From: Cytobacillus oceanisediminis
Lineage (GTDB): Bacteria > Bacillota > Bacilli > Bacillales > Cytobacillaceae
NCBI RefSeq assembly: GCF_022811925.1
Contig: NZ_CP065511.1
Coordinates: forward strand, 1,729,501-1,793,500
Direction of reading: 5' to 3'
DNA: 64,000 nucleotides
The notes below the pieces were generated by a model. It was not told where the DNA came from, ran no database searches, and was given only the letters and a program-made list of their open reading frames with translations. Position 1 is the stretch's first letter. Every line of letters starts with the position of its first letter. Position numbers and translations under genes: made by a program. This document shows, one piece after another, positions 1-8,099 of this stretch.

Positions 1-169
1 GAGACAGGAGCCAATTTTTGACGGCAATAAGGTAACCGTTTTTCTGGAGGTGGAAGGCGCAGGGGATTATTTGCCGAAATATTCCGGAAACCTTGATATC
101 ATGACAGCTGCATCCGTAAAAGTGGCTGAAGAGTGGGCAAAGAATAAAATCAACAAGGTAACTGTCTAA
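1..169 (+). CDS. dmpF: Acetaldehyde dehydrogenase (acylating), C-terminal end only
   Basis: Only the last 55 codons are present, reading in from the window edge to TAA at 167-169. The visible stretch [20 protein letters not shown] is characteristic of the C-terminus of DmpF/MhpF/BphJ acylating acetaldehyde dehydrogenases, which turn acetaldehyde, NAD+ and CoA into acetyl-CoA. The aldolase gene starts 20 bases downstream. In this family the two proteins form a complex that channels acetaldehyde, so the gene order supports the call. The catalytic Cys and the NAD-binding fold lie outside the window. Confidence 0.9.
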   Translation, partial: RQEPIFDGNKVTVFLEVEGAGDYLPKYSGNLDIMTAASVKVAEEWAKNKINKVTV

Positions 170-188
170 GATAGGAGATGAGCCGGAA

Positions 189-1214
189 ATGACTCTAAAC
201 AGAGATATTCTAATAACAGAGGTGGCATTGCGTGACGGGAGCCATGCAGTAGGACACCAATTTACAGTTGAACAAGTAACACAAGTAGCCCGTGGATTGG
301 ATGAAGCAAATGTCCCTTACATTGAAGTGACCCATGGCGACGGTTTAGGCGGTTCTTCTTTACAATATGGGTTATCGCTGACGAATGAAATGGAGTTAAT
401 TGAAGCGGCTGCAGCTTCGGTAACAAATTCTAAAATAGCTGTATTGCTATTGCCTGGTATTGGTACAATGCCGGAGTTAAAAGAAGCTGCCCGTTTAGGC
501 GCAAAGATGGCCAGAATTGCCACCCATGTTACGGAAGCAGATGTTTCACCGCAGCATATTGCATTGGCAAAAGATTTGGGAATGGAAACGGTAGGATTTT
601 TAATGATGTCCCACATGGCGCCAACAGAAAAGCTGGTTGAACAGGCAAAGCTGATGGAAAGCTATGGAGCAGATACAGTATATGTAGTGGATTCTGCAGG
701 TGCCTTGCTGCCGCATCAAGTGACAGAAAGAATTTCTGCAATGAAAAACAGCCTATCGGTCAATATTGGATTTCACGGCCATAATAACCTGTCTTTAGCA
801 ATGGGAAATACTCTTGCTGCTATTGAAGCAGGGGCCACAAGGATAGACGGAAGCATTCGCTGTCTTGGCGCAGGGGCAGGAAATGCCCAGACTGAAGTGC
901 TTGTTGCTGTATTAGACCGTCTTGGAATCAAAACTGGTGTGGATATTTATAAAATGATGGATATTGCAGAAAACTTGGTAGCTCAAATTTTACAAAAACC
1001 TCAAGAAATAACAAAGGATAGCCTGGTTCTTGGTTATGCAGGTGTCTATTCCAGCTTTCTGCTGCATGCACAGCGTGCCGCAGCAAGATTTGGAATCGAT
1101 TCACGAGATATATTAATAGAACTTGGAAAAAGAAATGTTGTTGGTGGCCAGGAAGATATGATTATTGATGTGGCAGCAGAGATATCAAAGAAAAAAATTG
1201 GTGCCGGCGCCTGA
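189..1214 (+). CDS. dmpG: 4-hydroxy-2-oxovalerate aldolase
   Basis: This 341-residue protein has the family's usual length and cleaves 4-hydroxy-2-oxopentanoate to pyruvate and acetaldehyde. It carries the DRE-TIM metallolyase signature near the N-terminus (TEVALRDGSHAVGHQ, with R15, D16 and H19) and the metal-binding FHGHNNL near residue 198. The C-terminal third (about 270-341) matches the DmpG extension that docks with the acetaldehyde dehydrogenase. An AGGAG site lies about 11 bases before ATG 189. It sits between the dehydrogenase and the 4-oxalocrotonate decarboxylase, as in meta-cleavage lower pathways. Confidence 0.95.
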   Translation: MTLNRDILITEVALRDGSHAVGHQFTVEQVTQVARGLDEANVPYIEVTHGDGLGGSSLQYGLSLTNEMELIEAAAASVTNSKIAVLLLPGIGTMPELKEAARLGAKMARIATHVTEADVSPQHIALAKDLGMETVGFLMMSHMAPTEKLVEQAKLMESYGADTVYVVDSAGALLPHQVTERISAMKNSLSVNIGFHGHNNLSLAMGNTLAAIEAGATRIDGSIRCLGAGAGNAQTEVLVAVLDRLGIKTGVDIYKMMDIAENLVAQILQKPQEITKDSLVLGYAGVYSSFLLHAQRAAARFGIDSRDILIELGKRNVVGGQEDMIIDVAAEISKKKIGAGA

Positions 1215-1229
1215 TAAGGAGGAAATTAA

Positions 1230-2018
1230 ATGCCTAATCAAGAATATAAGGAAATTGCTGAATATTTAGTAGCAGCTGAAGTGGAAAAGCGTGAAGTAAT
1301 TAAGGTTACAGCAGAAATCAAGCCGGATCTAACAGTTGAGGAAGGTTATTTAGTTCAACAGGAGCTGGTAGATATTAAGCTGGCTGAGGGCAGAAGGGTA
1401 ATTGGCCCAAAAATGGGGCTAACCAGCCAGGCGAAGATGAAACAAATGAAGGTGGATGAGCCGATTTATGGCTATGTATTTGATTATATGCTCATTGAGG
1501 ATGGAGGAAGTTTACCTTTCCATGAACTGATACATCCTAAAGTGGAAGCTGAGATCGCATTTGTGATTGGTGAAGATATTGAAGGTCCAGGAGTAACCGG
1601 TGCTCAAGTACTTGCAAAGACAGAGTATGTGCTGCCGGCTCTAGAAATTATTGATAGCCGTTACGAGAACTTTAATTTTACCCTCCCGGATGTAATTGCT
1701 GATAATGCCTCAACATCACGTGTCGTATTTGGTACATCATTAAAGAAACCTGATCAACTGGATCTTGATTTAGTAGGCGCTACACTATCAATCAACGGAG
1801 AAATGAAAGATTTGGGAGCAGGTGCAGCAGTTTTGGGGCATCCTGCTAATTCGATTGCCATGCTTGCAAATATGCTTTCAAGAAAAGGCGAAAAAGTGCG
1901 AAAAGGTGACGTGATTCTAACTGGAGCACTTACTGGGGCAAGTATGCTGGCAGTAGGTGATTTTGTCAGCGGTAAATTTGATGGTCTTGGCGAAGTGACA
2001 TTCACAGTAAAAGAGTGA
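1230..2018 (+). CDS. dmpH: 4-oxalocrotonate (2-oxo-3-hexenedioate) decarboxylase
   Basis: This 262-residue protein belongs to the fumarylacetoacetase/hydratase-decarboxylase superfamily. Motifs GPKMGLTSQAKM, PIYGYVFDYM, HPKVEAEIAFV and IDSRYENFNF with a following ADNAS block resemble DmpH/XylI more than the hydratase DmpE. HPKVEAEI holds the acidic metal ligands. It should decarboxylate 2-oxo-3-hexenedioate to 2-hydroxypenta-2,4-dienoate. A TAAGGAGGAAA ribosome site precedes ATG 1230, and the tautomerase follows. The separate hydratase (DmpE) is not in the window and may lie upstream of position 1. The decarboxylase/hydratase choice is inference from motif similarity and the tautomerase neighbour. 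Confidence 0.85.
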   Translation: MPNQEYKEIAEYLVAAEVEKREVIKVTAEIKPDLTVEEGYLVQQELVDIKLAEGRRVIGPKMGLTSQAKMKQMKVDEPIYGYVFDYMLIEDGGSLPFHELIHPKVEAEIAFVIGEDIEGPGVTGAQVLAKTEYVLPALEIIDSRYENFNFTLPDVIADNASTSRVVFGTSLKKPDQLDLDLVGATLSINGEMKDLGAGAAVLGHPANSIAMLANMLSRKGEKVRKGDVILTGALTGASMLAVGDFVSGKFDGLGEVTFTVKE

Positions 2019-2060
2019 GGAATCCGTCTAACATATAATATAGAAAGTAGATGAGAAGAT

Positions 2061-2246
2061 ATGCCAATTATCAATGTTCAAATCATTGAAGGCAGACCGA
2101 AGGAAAAGGTTGCCGAAGTGATTCAGAATATTACAAATACAGTTTCAGAAACATTGGATGCCCCTAAAGAAACCGTAAGAGTGATTGTGACAGAAATCCC
2201 TAAAACGCACTGGGGAAAAGCAGGGAAGCCAATGTCAGAACAATGA
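2061..2246 (+). CDS. dmpI: 4-oxalocrotonate tautomerase
   Basis: This 61-residue protein is the standard size for the 4-OT family. After removal of Met it begins with the catalytic Pro (M-P-I-I-N-V-Q), and it keeps the Arg positions near residues 12 and 40 that bind the substrate carboxylates. It isomerises 2-hydroxymuconate to 2-oxo-3-hexenedioate, which the upstream decarboxylase uses. A GAGAAGAT stretch precedes the start. It sits 42 bases after the decarboxylase gene, in the same operon. Confidence 0.92.
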   Translation: MPIINVQIIEGRPKEKVAEVIQNITNTVSETLDAPKETVRVIVTEIPKTHWGKAGKPMSEQ

Positions 2247-2305
2247 AAGCTCATCGTTTAGTTGTCTTAGAGCGTGAAAAAACTTTTTAAAGGAGGATCA
2301 GATGA

Positions 2306-3154
2306 ATGACAATTGAGCTAAGTGTGCTCGTACCCCATGTTCCAAGTATTTGCCATGAAGACCAGGTTCCAGACTTCCAGCAGCCAATGGTAAATGCAAT
2401 GAAGGAAGTGGCCAAGGATATTGAACAAATTAAACCGGATGCGATTGTGCTTGTTTCATGTCACTGGCCGTCGACATTTTTTCACTATGTTGATGGTACA
2501 CCAATACATAAAGGGATCTTAACAGCAATAGAAGCACCTGACTTAATTAAAGATGTACCCTACTCCTATCCAGGAGATGAAATGCTGGCGAATGAATTGG
2601 TGAGTGCTGGAAAAGATGCCGGCCTGCAAGTGCAATGCGTAAATGATCCATATTATGTATGGGATTATGGAAGTGTGGTACCTTTGAGATACCTTGTTCC
2701 AAAAGAGGATATACCTGTCATTAACCTTTCAGTTACATTAGCGGCAAGCATTGAGGAAACCTATCAATGGGGACAGGTTATTGCAAAGGTTCTGCGTGAA
2801 AGCCAAAAGCGGATTGTGTTTGTTTCGAGCGGTGCATTATCTCATAATCTGGTTAGGGGCAGGCATAATAAGCCTACTATCGCAGAACATGCCCTTGATA
2901 AGCAGTTTGTAGAGTTTGTCATGAATAATGACTACAAATCTGCTTACCAAATGCTTCCTGAATATGCGAGAATGGCGAAGGTTGAATCGGGTGGACGCCA
3001 TTTGGCGATGCTTTTCAGCATGCTTGAAGATAATTGTACCCCATCCTATTTGGCGGATGGACAATCCTCAGGAAGCTGGAATGCTCTTATTACCTTTGAA
3101 AAAGCAAATGTATCATGTAATGGTGAGACCATAGAACGAGAATATGCAAACTAA
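2306..3154 (+). CDS. Class III (LigB-type) extradiol ring-cleavage dioxygenase
   Basis: This 282-residue protein shows the LigB/class III extradiol pattern: early His in LVPHVPSI (H11), a second His in VSCHWPSTFF (about 52), and a C-terminal VESGGRHLAMLFSML with the likely Glu iron ligand. Such enzymes use Fe(II) to open a catechol ring beside the diol. Neighbouring 4-oxalocrotonate genes and PobA at 9 kb suggest protocatechuate or a related catecholate, possibly by 2,3-cleavage plus decarboxylation; this substrate is inference. ATG 2306 is preferred over the out-of-frame ATG at 2302, because AAAGGAGG lies 9 bases upstream. It is the last gene of the operon before a hairpin at 3164-3200. Confidence 0.85.
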   Translation: MTIELSVLVPHVPSICHEDQVPDFQQPMVNAMKEVAKDIEQIKPDAIVLVSCHWPSTFFHYVDGTPIHKGILTAIEAPDLIKDVPYSYPGDEMLANELVSAGKDAGLQVQCVNDPYYVWDYGSVVPLRYLVPKEDIPVINLSVTLAASIEETYQWGQVIAKVLRESQKRIVFVSSGALSHNLVRGRHNKPTIAEHALDKQFVEFVMNNDYKSAYQMLPEYARMAKVESGGRHLAMLFSMLEDNCTPSYLADGQSSGSWNALITFEKANVSCNGETIEREYAN

Positions 3155-3163
3155 TAAAAAGAT

Positions 3164-3200
3164 AAAGAAGCTGTGTAAATGTAGATTTACACAGCTTCTT
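3164..3200. terminator. Bidirectional hairpin between convergent dioxygenase and lysR genes
   Basis: Stem AAGAAGCTGTGTAAAT pairs with ATTTACACAGCTTCTT around a 4-base loop. The T-rich side favours the lysR (minus) transcript, but the perfect stem lies between two converging genes and can serve both. Confidence 0.8.
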
Positions 3201-3235
3201 AGATGCTTTAATTCAGCTTTAGAATTAGCTCCTTT

Positions 3236-4141
3236 TTATAATTTATTTTGGATATGATTGCTGTTCTTGTTAAATGTTTCTAGGAAACGTTTGGCTATCT
3301 GTGATAAATAGCCGTTTTTCAGCCAAATAGCATAAGTTCCTGTGGTAAGGTGGCAATCATTAATAGAAAGAACTTTAAGATTATCTCGGGAGTAGGATGT
3401 CGAAGCTGATGAAGGAAGAATAGCTGCACCGACCCCAGACTCAACTAGTGATAATAGGATGGTGGTATTTGGAGACTCTGCAACAATTTTTGGCTTTAAT
3501 CCCCTTTTTGTGAATTCTTCAAGAAGCATTTCATAAATACCTTCTCCGTTTACCCGATGCAAAGCTACTAAAGGAAAAACAGAGAGTTCTTCCATAGTCA
3601 CAGAATTCGTCTTGCTGCCAACTGGCCAGTCTTTAGGAAGTATACAAACAAAAGGTTCTTCTTCGATTGGGATATATGAGAAATTTTTCTTTTCGATGGG
3701 GGAACGAACGATTGCCAGCTCAATTTTTCGGTCAAGAATGTAATCAGATAAACGAAAAGGATCGCCTTCCCATATTTTAAAAGTGACGTGAGGATAATGT
3801 GCTTGAAAGTGGTGAATTCGTTCCGGAAGATAGCATATACACGAAATGGCTGTCCCGATATTGAGGGTTCCACGCAATCCTCCTCCTGCTTCTTTTACTT
3901 CATTGATAATATCATCGAAGTTATATAAATGCTTTTTCCCCTTTGTATATAAAATTTCCCCGGCTTCAGTTAATTCAAGTGATCGGCCATTACGAATAAG
4001 CAATTTTGTTCCAAGCTCTTTCTCTAAGTTTATTAACTGCTGGCTCAGGGGAGGCTGCGCCATATTCAACTTTTTCGCTGCAAGGGTAATTTGTCCTTCT
4101 TCTACAATGGTGACGAAGTATTTGAGCTGCCTTAAATCCAT
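3236..4141 (-). CDS. LysR-family transcriptional regulator
   Basis: This 301-residue protein starts with the LysR winged helix-turn-helix (MDLRQLKYFVTIVEEGQITLAAKKLNMAQPPLSQQL, shown here only as the family signature over residues 1-60), followed by a periplasmic-binding-like effector domain (about 90-295). It is divergent from the thiamine-diphosphate enzyme gene. A perfect ATAC-N7-GTAT LysR box lies 25 bases before its start, which suggests autoregulation and control of the divergent gene by an aromatic or 2-oxo-acid effector. AAGGAGCAGG precedes the ATG. Confidence 0.92.
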   Translation of the reverse strand: MDLRQLKYFVTIVEEGQITLAAKKLNMAQPPLSQQLINLEKELGTKLLIRNGRSLELTEAGEILYTKGKKHLYNFDDIINEVKEAGGGLRGTLNIGTAISCICYLPERIHHFQAHYPHVTFKIWEGDPFRLSDYILDRKIELAIVRSPIEKKNFSYIPIEEEPFVCILPKDWPVGSKTNSVTMEELSVFPLVALHRVNGEGIYEMLLEEFTKRGLKPKIVAESPNTTILLSLVESGVGAAILPSSASTSYSRDNLKVLSINDCHLTTGTYAIWLKNGYLSQIAKRFLETFNKNSNHIQNKL

Positions 4142-4164
4142 ATAAACCTGCTCCTTGTCTGAGG

Positions 4165-4181
4165 TATACTTTTTAAGTATA
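4165..4181. promoter_or_regulatory. LysR-box palindrome
   Basis: TATACTTTTTAAGTATA is a perfect inverted repeat containing the classical ATAC-N7-GTAT core of LysR-type operators. It lies in the divergent lysR/TPP-enzyme intergenic region, close to the lysR start. Confidence 0.7.
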
Positions 4182-4246
4182 TAATTATTAGAAAATTAAT
4201 ATTTTTCATATATTTTACCATGTGATAGGATTTAATTAAACAGAGA

Positions 4247-4260
4247 TGTAAGCGCTTAAT
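4247..4260 (+). promoter_or_regulatory. cre-like CcpA box upstream of the TPP-enzyme gene
   Basis: TGTAAGCGCTTAAT matches the cre core (TGWAANCGNTNWCA) except at the last two bases. It sits 55 bases before the GTG start of the downstream gene, consistent with carbon catabolite control. Confidence 0.55.
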
Positions 4261-4301
4261 AAAGGTTTAAGAAAAAAACGATTATGATAGGAGGAGATAA
4301 T

Positions 4302-6077
4302 GTGAGTGTTCAGGAAGTGAACAAAGATTCAAGCAAAGCTTCAAACTATAAGGCAATATATACAACTGCGGACGCCATGCTGGAAACTTTACAGGAAATT
4401 GGGGTGAAATATATCTTTGCCAATTTGGGAAGTGACCATCCCGCCATTATTGAAAGCTTTGCCAAAGCTAAATTAGAAGATAAAGATACCCCTCAAGTTA
4501 TTACTTGTCCTCATGAATTTGTGGCTATGAGTGCTGCACATGGATATGCCATGCTTACAGGAGAGCCGCAGGCTGTTATTGTCCATGTTGACTGTGGGAC
4601 ACAGAATCTAGGCGGGGCTATACATAATGCTGCAAAGGCGAGAATCCCAATTCTGATATTTGCTGGAACTTCACCTGCCACCCAGGAGGGGGAATTAAAG
4701 GGAAGCCGAAATGAGTATATTCATTGGCTTCAGGATTCGTTTGATCAGCGGGGAATCGTAAGAGGATATGCAAAATACGACAATGAAATACGAACTGGTA
4801 AAAATATCAAACAAATAGTATCACGGGCAATGCAAATTACTAAGAGTGATCCAAAAGGACCAGCATATTTAATGGCTGCACGTGAAGTAATGGAAGATGA
4901 AATAGAACCTTATGAAATTGCTCTAAAGAGATGGGGCTGCATATCTCCTGCTGCCATACCAGAAGATAGAATACTAGAAATAGCTGGCCGGTTGCTGAAA
5001 GCCGAAAAACCTTTAATTGTTACTTCTTATTTAGGGAGGAACCAGAAAAGTGTCCAGCAATTAGTTAAGTTATCTGAGAGATTGGCAATACCTGTACTTG
5101 AATCAGTGCCTAGCTATATGAATTTTCCATCTGATCATCCGATGCATATCGGTTATACATGGAATGAACCACATCAGAATGAACACTTGGAAGAAGCTGA
5201 CTTTATTCTTGTAGTGGACAGTGATGTCCCATGGATACCGTTTAAAAATAAACCCTCTGAGAATTGCGAAATTATATTAATTGATATGGATCCATTAAAG
5301 GAAAATATTCCGCTTTGGTATATTCCAGCTGAAGGATTTTTTAAAGCGGATTCCTATACTGCCCTCTCGCAAATTAATTCCTACTTTAATAAACATCAAA
5401 GATTAATAGATGAATCATCCGTTTCAAAAAGATATAAAGCTATATCAAACATTCATAAGGCACAGAGACTGGAATGGAAGGAAATGGAGTATTCAGGAGA
5501 GGAATCAGTCATTACTCCTCAAATGCTGACAGGCTGCTTAAGGGAAGTTCTTAATGATGATGACATAGTCATTAGTGAAGCTATAACAAATTTTTCTACA
5601 GTTACCATGCACTTGCCAAGGAATAAGCCGGGTACTTACTTTAGCCCGGGAGCAAGTTCCTTGGGATGGAGCGGAGGGGCAGCTTTTGGTGCAAAGTTGG
5701 CCGAACCTGATAAGCTGGTTGTTGCTTTGACAGGTGATGGAAGTTTTATGTTCAGTAATCCAACTCCTTTGCACTGGATGTCAAGAAAATATGAAACGCC
5801 TTTCTTGACGATTATTTACAATAATGAGGGCTGGACAGCACCTAAATTTTCTACATTGGGAGTGCATCCAAATGGAATCGCCCAACAAACAGATGAATTT
5901 TTTGTTAAATTCAACCCAGCGTCTAGATATGCTGATATAGCTGAAGCGGCAGGCGGGGCGTTTGCTTGTATTGTTGGAAGGCCCGAAGAATTAAAAGATA
6001 CCCTATTAAATGCTATTCATGCCGTCAAACATGAAGGCAAGTCAGCGGTAGTAGATGTCAGGCTGCCACAAGGCTAA
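4302..6077 (+). CDS. Thiamine-diphosphate-dependent enzyme (acetolactate synthase / 2-oxo-acid decarboxylase-like)
   Basis: This 591-residue protein has the three-domain TPP fold. The PYR domain has the activating Glu (CPHEFVAMSAAHGYA, near residue 80). A central domain follows (about 210-350). The PP domain has the TPP/Mg motif LTGDGSF then NN about 30 residues later. GTG 4302 is chosen over in-frame ATG 4284 because TAGGAGGAG (4288-4296) serves it. It lacks an ilvN-type regulatory partner, and its neighbours are aromatic-catabolic, so a benzoylformate-type decarboxylase is possible; the substrate cannot be read from sequence. It is followed by a TRAP binding protein and is divergent from lysR. 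Confidence 0.8.
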   Translation: MSVQEVNKDSSKASNYKAIYTTADAMLETLQEIGVKYIFANLGSDHPAIIESFAKAKLEDKDTPQVITCPHEFVAMSAAHGYAMLTGEPQAVIVHVDCGTQNLGGAIHNAAKARIPILIFAGTSPATQEGELKGSRNEYIHWLQDSFDQRGIVRGYAKYDNEIRTGKNIKQIVSRAMQITKSDPKGPAYLMAAREVMEDEIEPYEIALKRWGCISPAAIPEDRILEIAGRLLKAEKPLIVTSYLGRNQKSVQQLVKLSERLAIPVLESVPSYMNFPSDHPMHIGYTWNEPHQNEHLEEADFILVVDSDVPWIPFKNKPSENCEIILIDMDPLKENIPLWYIPAEGFFKADSYTALSQINSYFNKHQRLIDESSVSKRYKAISNIHKAQRLEWKEMEYSGEESVITPQMLTGCLREVLNDDDIVISEAITNFSTVTMHLPRNKPGTYFSPGASSLGWSGGAAFGAKLAEPDKLVVALTGDGSFMFSNPTPLHWMSRKYETPFLTIIYNNEGWTAPKFSTLGVHPNGIAQQTDEFFVKFNPASRYADIAEAAGGAFACIVGRPEELKDTLLNAIHAVKHEGKSAVVDVRLPQG

Positions 6078-6191
6078 ATTCAAAGAAGATAGGGTATAAG
6101 CAGACTTCCGATAAGGCATCTAAAGAATAGCACGGTCAATCTCAATAGGTGAGACAGGCTTTAACAGGCCATTAAAAAGGGGTGGAATGCA

Positions 6192-7250
6192 GTGGGAAAT
6201 AATCAGCAAATGATTAGACGGATTGGTATTTTTGGAGTTGCAAGTGTATTGACCTTTGCATTAACAGCTTGTGGCGGTTCTTCAGAAAAGACAGCAGGGG
6301 AAGAAGTAAAACCAGTTGATCTGGCTGTGTCCAGTTTTATGCCAGGCCAGCATCCCCAGCATTCGGATGTTATTGAGCCGTTTTTGAAAGAGGTTGAAAA
6401 AGCAACTGAGGGAAGAGTCAAAGGAACTATTTATTCTGGGAGTGCCCTGGGAAAAGCTAATGAACAATATGACTTAGCGGTTACAGGTACGGCAGCTATG
6501 TCAATGGCACTGCATGCTAATACTCCAGGGAAGTTCCCCTTAACAAGTGTTACAGAATTGCCGTTTATGGGGAAAAATGCGGAAGACGGTACCCGCATTT
6601 TCTGGTCATTGTATGAAAAATTCCCGGAAATAGCTGAAGAGCATGAAGAGACGAAAATCGCCTGGTTATTTAAGAATGATGCAGCCCAAATTTTCACTTC
6701 GAAAAAACCTATAATGAAAATGGAAGACTTAAAAGGATTGAAGATTCGAACCCCTTCTCCTGCTGGAACAGCCATTCTTGAGACGTTTGGAGCTACCCCT
6801 GTATCCATTCCTATGGATGGTGTATATGAAGCCATGCAGAAAGGAGTCGTTGATGGAGCTTTAGCTCCTGCATCGGTGATAACAAACTTCCAATTGTCTG
6901 ATGTCACAAAGTATATAACCAAAGGGGATTTCTATACGAGCAGCTTATTCATGGTTATGAACGCCAAAACCTGGGAAAACATATCCCTTGAGGATCAAAA
7001 AACTATAGAGAATCTAATGGGGGAATCAGTGGCTATGAAAGCTGGTGCTATCTATGATGAAGACGGTGAGCTGGGCTGGAAGCAAGCGGAGGATGCCGGT
7101 ATAGAAGTTTATGAGCTATCTGATAATGAAAAAGCAGAATGGGAAAAAGCCCTGCAGCCTGTTTATAGTAAGTGGATTGATGAAATGGAAGCAAAAGGGC
7201 TTCCTGGTAAGGAGATCTATGAAGAAGCTGTCCGTTTGAAAAATCAATGA
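6192..7250 (+). CDS. TRAP transporter solute-binding lipoprotein (DctP family), orphan
   Basis: This 352-residue protein begins with GTG (AAAAGGGGTGG upstream) and has a lipoprotein signal peptide ending in LTACGG (Cys about residue 27). The body shows DctP features: GSALGKANEQYDL, LKIRTPSP with the carboxylate-binding Arg, and MQKGVVDGALAP. It captures an organic anion outside the cell and hands it to a DctQM permease. No permease follows it; the nearest is at 11.6-13.5 kb with its own binding protein, so it may share that one. It is downstream of the TPP enzyme. Confidence 0.9.
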   Translation: MGNNQQMIRRIGIFGVASVLTFALTACGGSSEKTAGEEVKPVDLAVSSFMPGQHPQHSDVIEPFLKEVEKATEGRVKGTIYSGSALGKANEQYDLAVTGTAAMSMALHANTPGKFPLTSVTELPFMGKNAEDGTRIFWSLYEKFPEIAEEHEETKIAWLFKNDAAQIFTSKKPIMKMEDLKGLKIRTPSPAGTAILETFGATPVSIPMDGVYEAMQKGVVDGALAPASVITNFQLSDVTKYITKGDFYTSSLFMVMNAKTWENISLEDQKTIENLMGESVAMKAGAIYDEDGELGWKQAEDAGIEVYELSDNEKAEWEKALQPVYSKWIDEMEAKGLPGKEIYEEAVRLKNQ

Positions 7251-7260
7251 TCATATAATA

Positions 7261-7292
7261 AATGCGCCTGTCCCCAATGGGGCGGGCGCATT
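7261..7292. terminator. Hairpin between convergent TRAP and iclR genes
   Basis: AATGCGCC pairs with GGCGCATT, extended by an inner CCCC/GGGG pairing, and is followed by a T-rich run. It lies 10 bases after the TRAP binding-protein stop and next to the end of the convergent iclR gene. Confidence 0.8.
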
Positions 7293-7302
7293 TATTGTTT
7301 AG

Positions 7303-8082
7303 TCAAATACATAAGTTGCGATTTTTTATTTTTTCAGAAAGTTCATTTGCAGCCCTCTTTACAATCTTCGCTAGCTCAGGAGCACTTCCTTGATTGATTC
7401 TGGAGGAGGGACCTGCAATGCTTATTGAATAAGAGGCTTTTCCTGGTTGAGAAAACACAGGAGAGGCAATAGATGATACACCATTATGCATTTCTTCTCT
7501 GCTAAAAGCATAGCCGTTTTTTTTAATCAGAGAAAGTAGGAATTTTAGTTTTTGTGGATTAGTGACCGTGTATGCAGTTAACTTTGGCAGTCCTTTTTCA
7601 ATTACTCCCTTAATCACTTCCTCAGGCTGGAAAGCTAGTATCGCTTGTCCTGAACTTGTACAGTGGATGTAGTTTTGCTTGCCTGCATGTGAAAGAAGGT
7701 GTACATAGTTTACAGCATTAATTTTTTGCAAATAGATGACTCTATTATCTGTCAAGGTAGACAAATGTGCGGTTTCACCTGTCTCTTGGACTAATTTCCT
7801 CAGAATTTCAGGTGAATATTTACAGATATCATATTGGGACAGAATTGCCGTCCCTTTAGCTAAAATTGAGGATCCGAGCCGGAAGTTTTTAGACACAGGA
7901 TCTCTCGCAAGGAAGCCTTCTTGCATTAGTGTAAATGTCAATCGATAAATGGTGCTGTTTCCAAGGCCTAATTTTCCGCTAAGTTCGCTTAAACTTAGTT
8001 CTGGCTCCTCCATTGTGAAGAGATTTAATAGCCTTAGTGCATTCCTCAGTGAGGAAACTCTCTCTGTTGGCAGCATCTCCAT
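7303..8082 (-). CDS. IclR-family transcriptional regulator (first of two)
   Basis: This 259-residue protein has an N-terminal winged helix (about 8-70, LRLLNLFTMEEPELSLSELS then LGNSTIYRLTFTL) and a C-terminal IclR effector domain (about 80-250, with the family HCTSSGQAILAF and ISIAGPSSRI motifs). IclR proteins often govern aromatic catabolism such as pobA and the beta-ketoadipate genes. AAGGGGGAGA precedes ATG 8082. It is directly downstream of a second iclR gene on the same strand (17-base gap), and the pair is divergent from pobA. Confidence 0.9.
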   Translation of the reverse strand: MEMLPTERVSSLRNALRLLNLFTMEEPELSLSELSGKLGLGNSTIYRLTFTLMQEGFLARDPVSKNFRLGSSILAKGTAILSQYDICKYSPEILRKLVQETGETAHLSTLTDNRVIYLQKINAVNYVHLLSHAGKQNYIHCTSSGQAILAFQPEEVIKGVIEKGLPKLTAYTVTNPQKLKFLLSLIKKNGYAFSREEMHNGVSSIASPVFSQPGKASYSISIAGPSSRINQGSAPELAKIVKRAANELSEKIKNRNLCI

Positions 8083-8099
8083 TTAGTCTCCCCCTTACT

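Noticed and set aside
1230-2018. 2-hydroxypenta-2,4-dienoate hydratase (DmpE) instead of decarboxylase
   Set aside because: Motifs KMGLTS, PIYGY and IDSRYENFNF, with an adjacent 4-oxalocrotonate tautomerase, agree better with DmpH; the hydratase is a close paralog, so some doubt remains.
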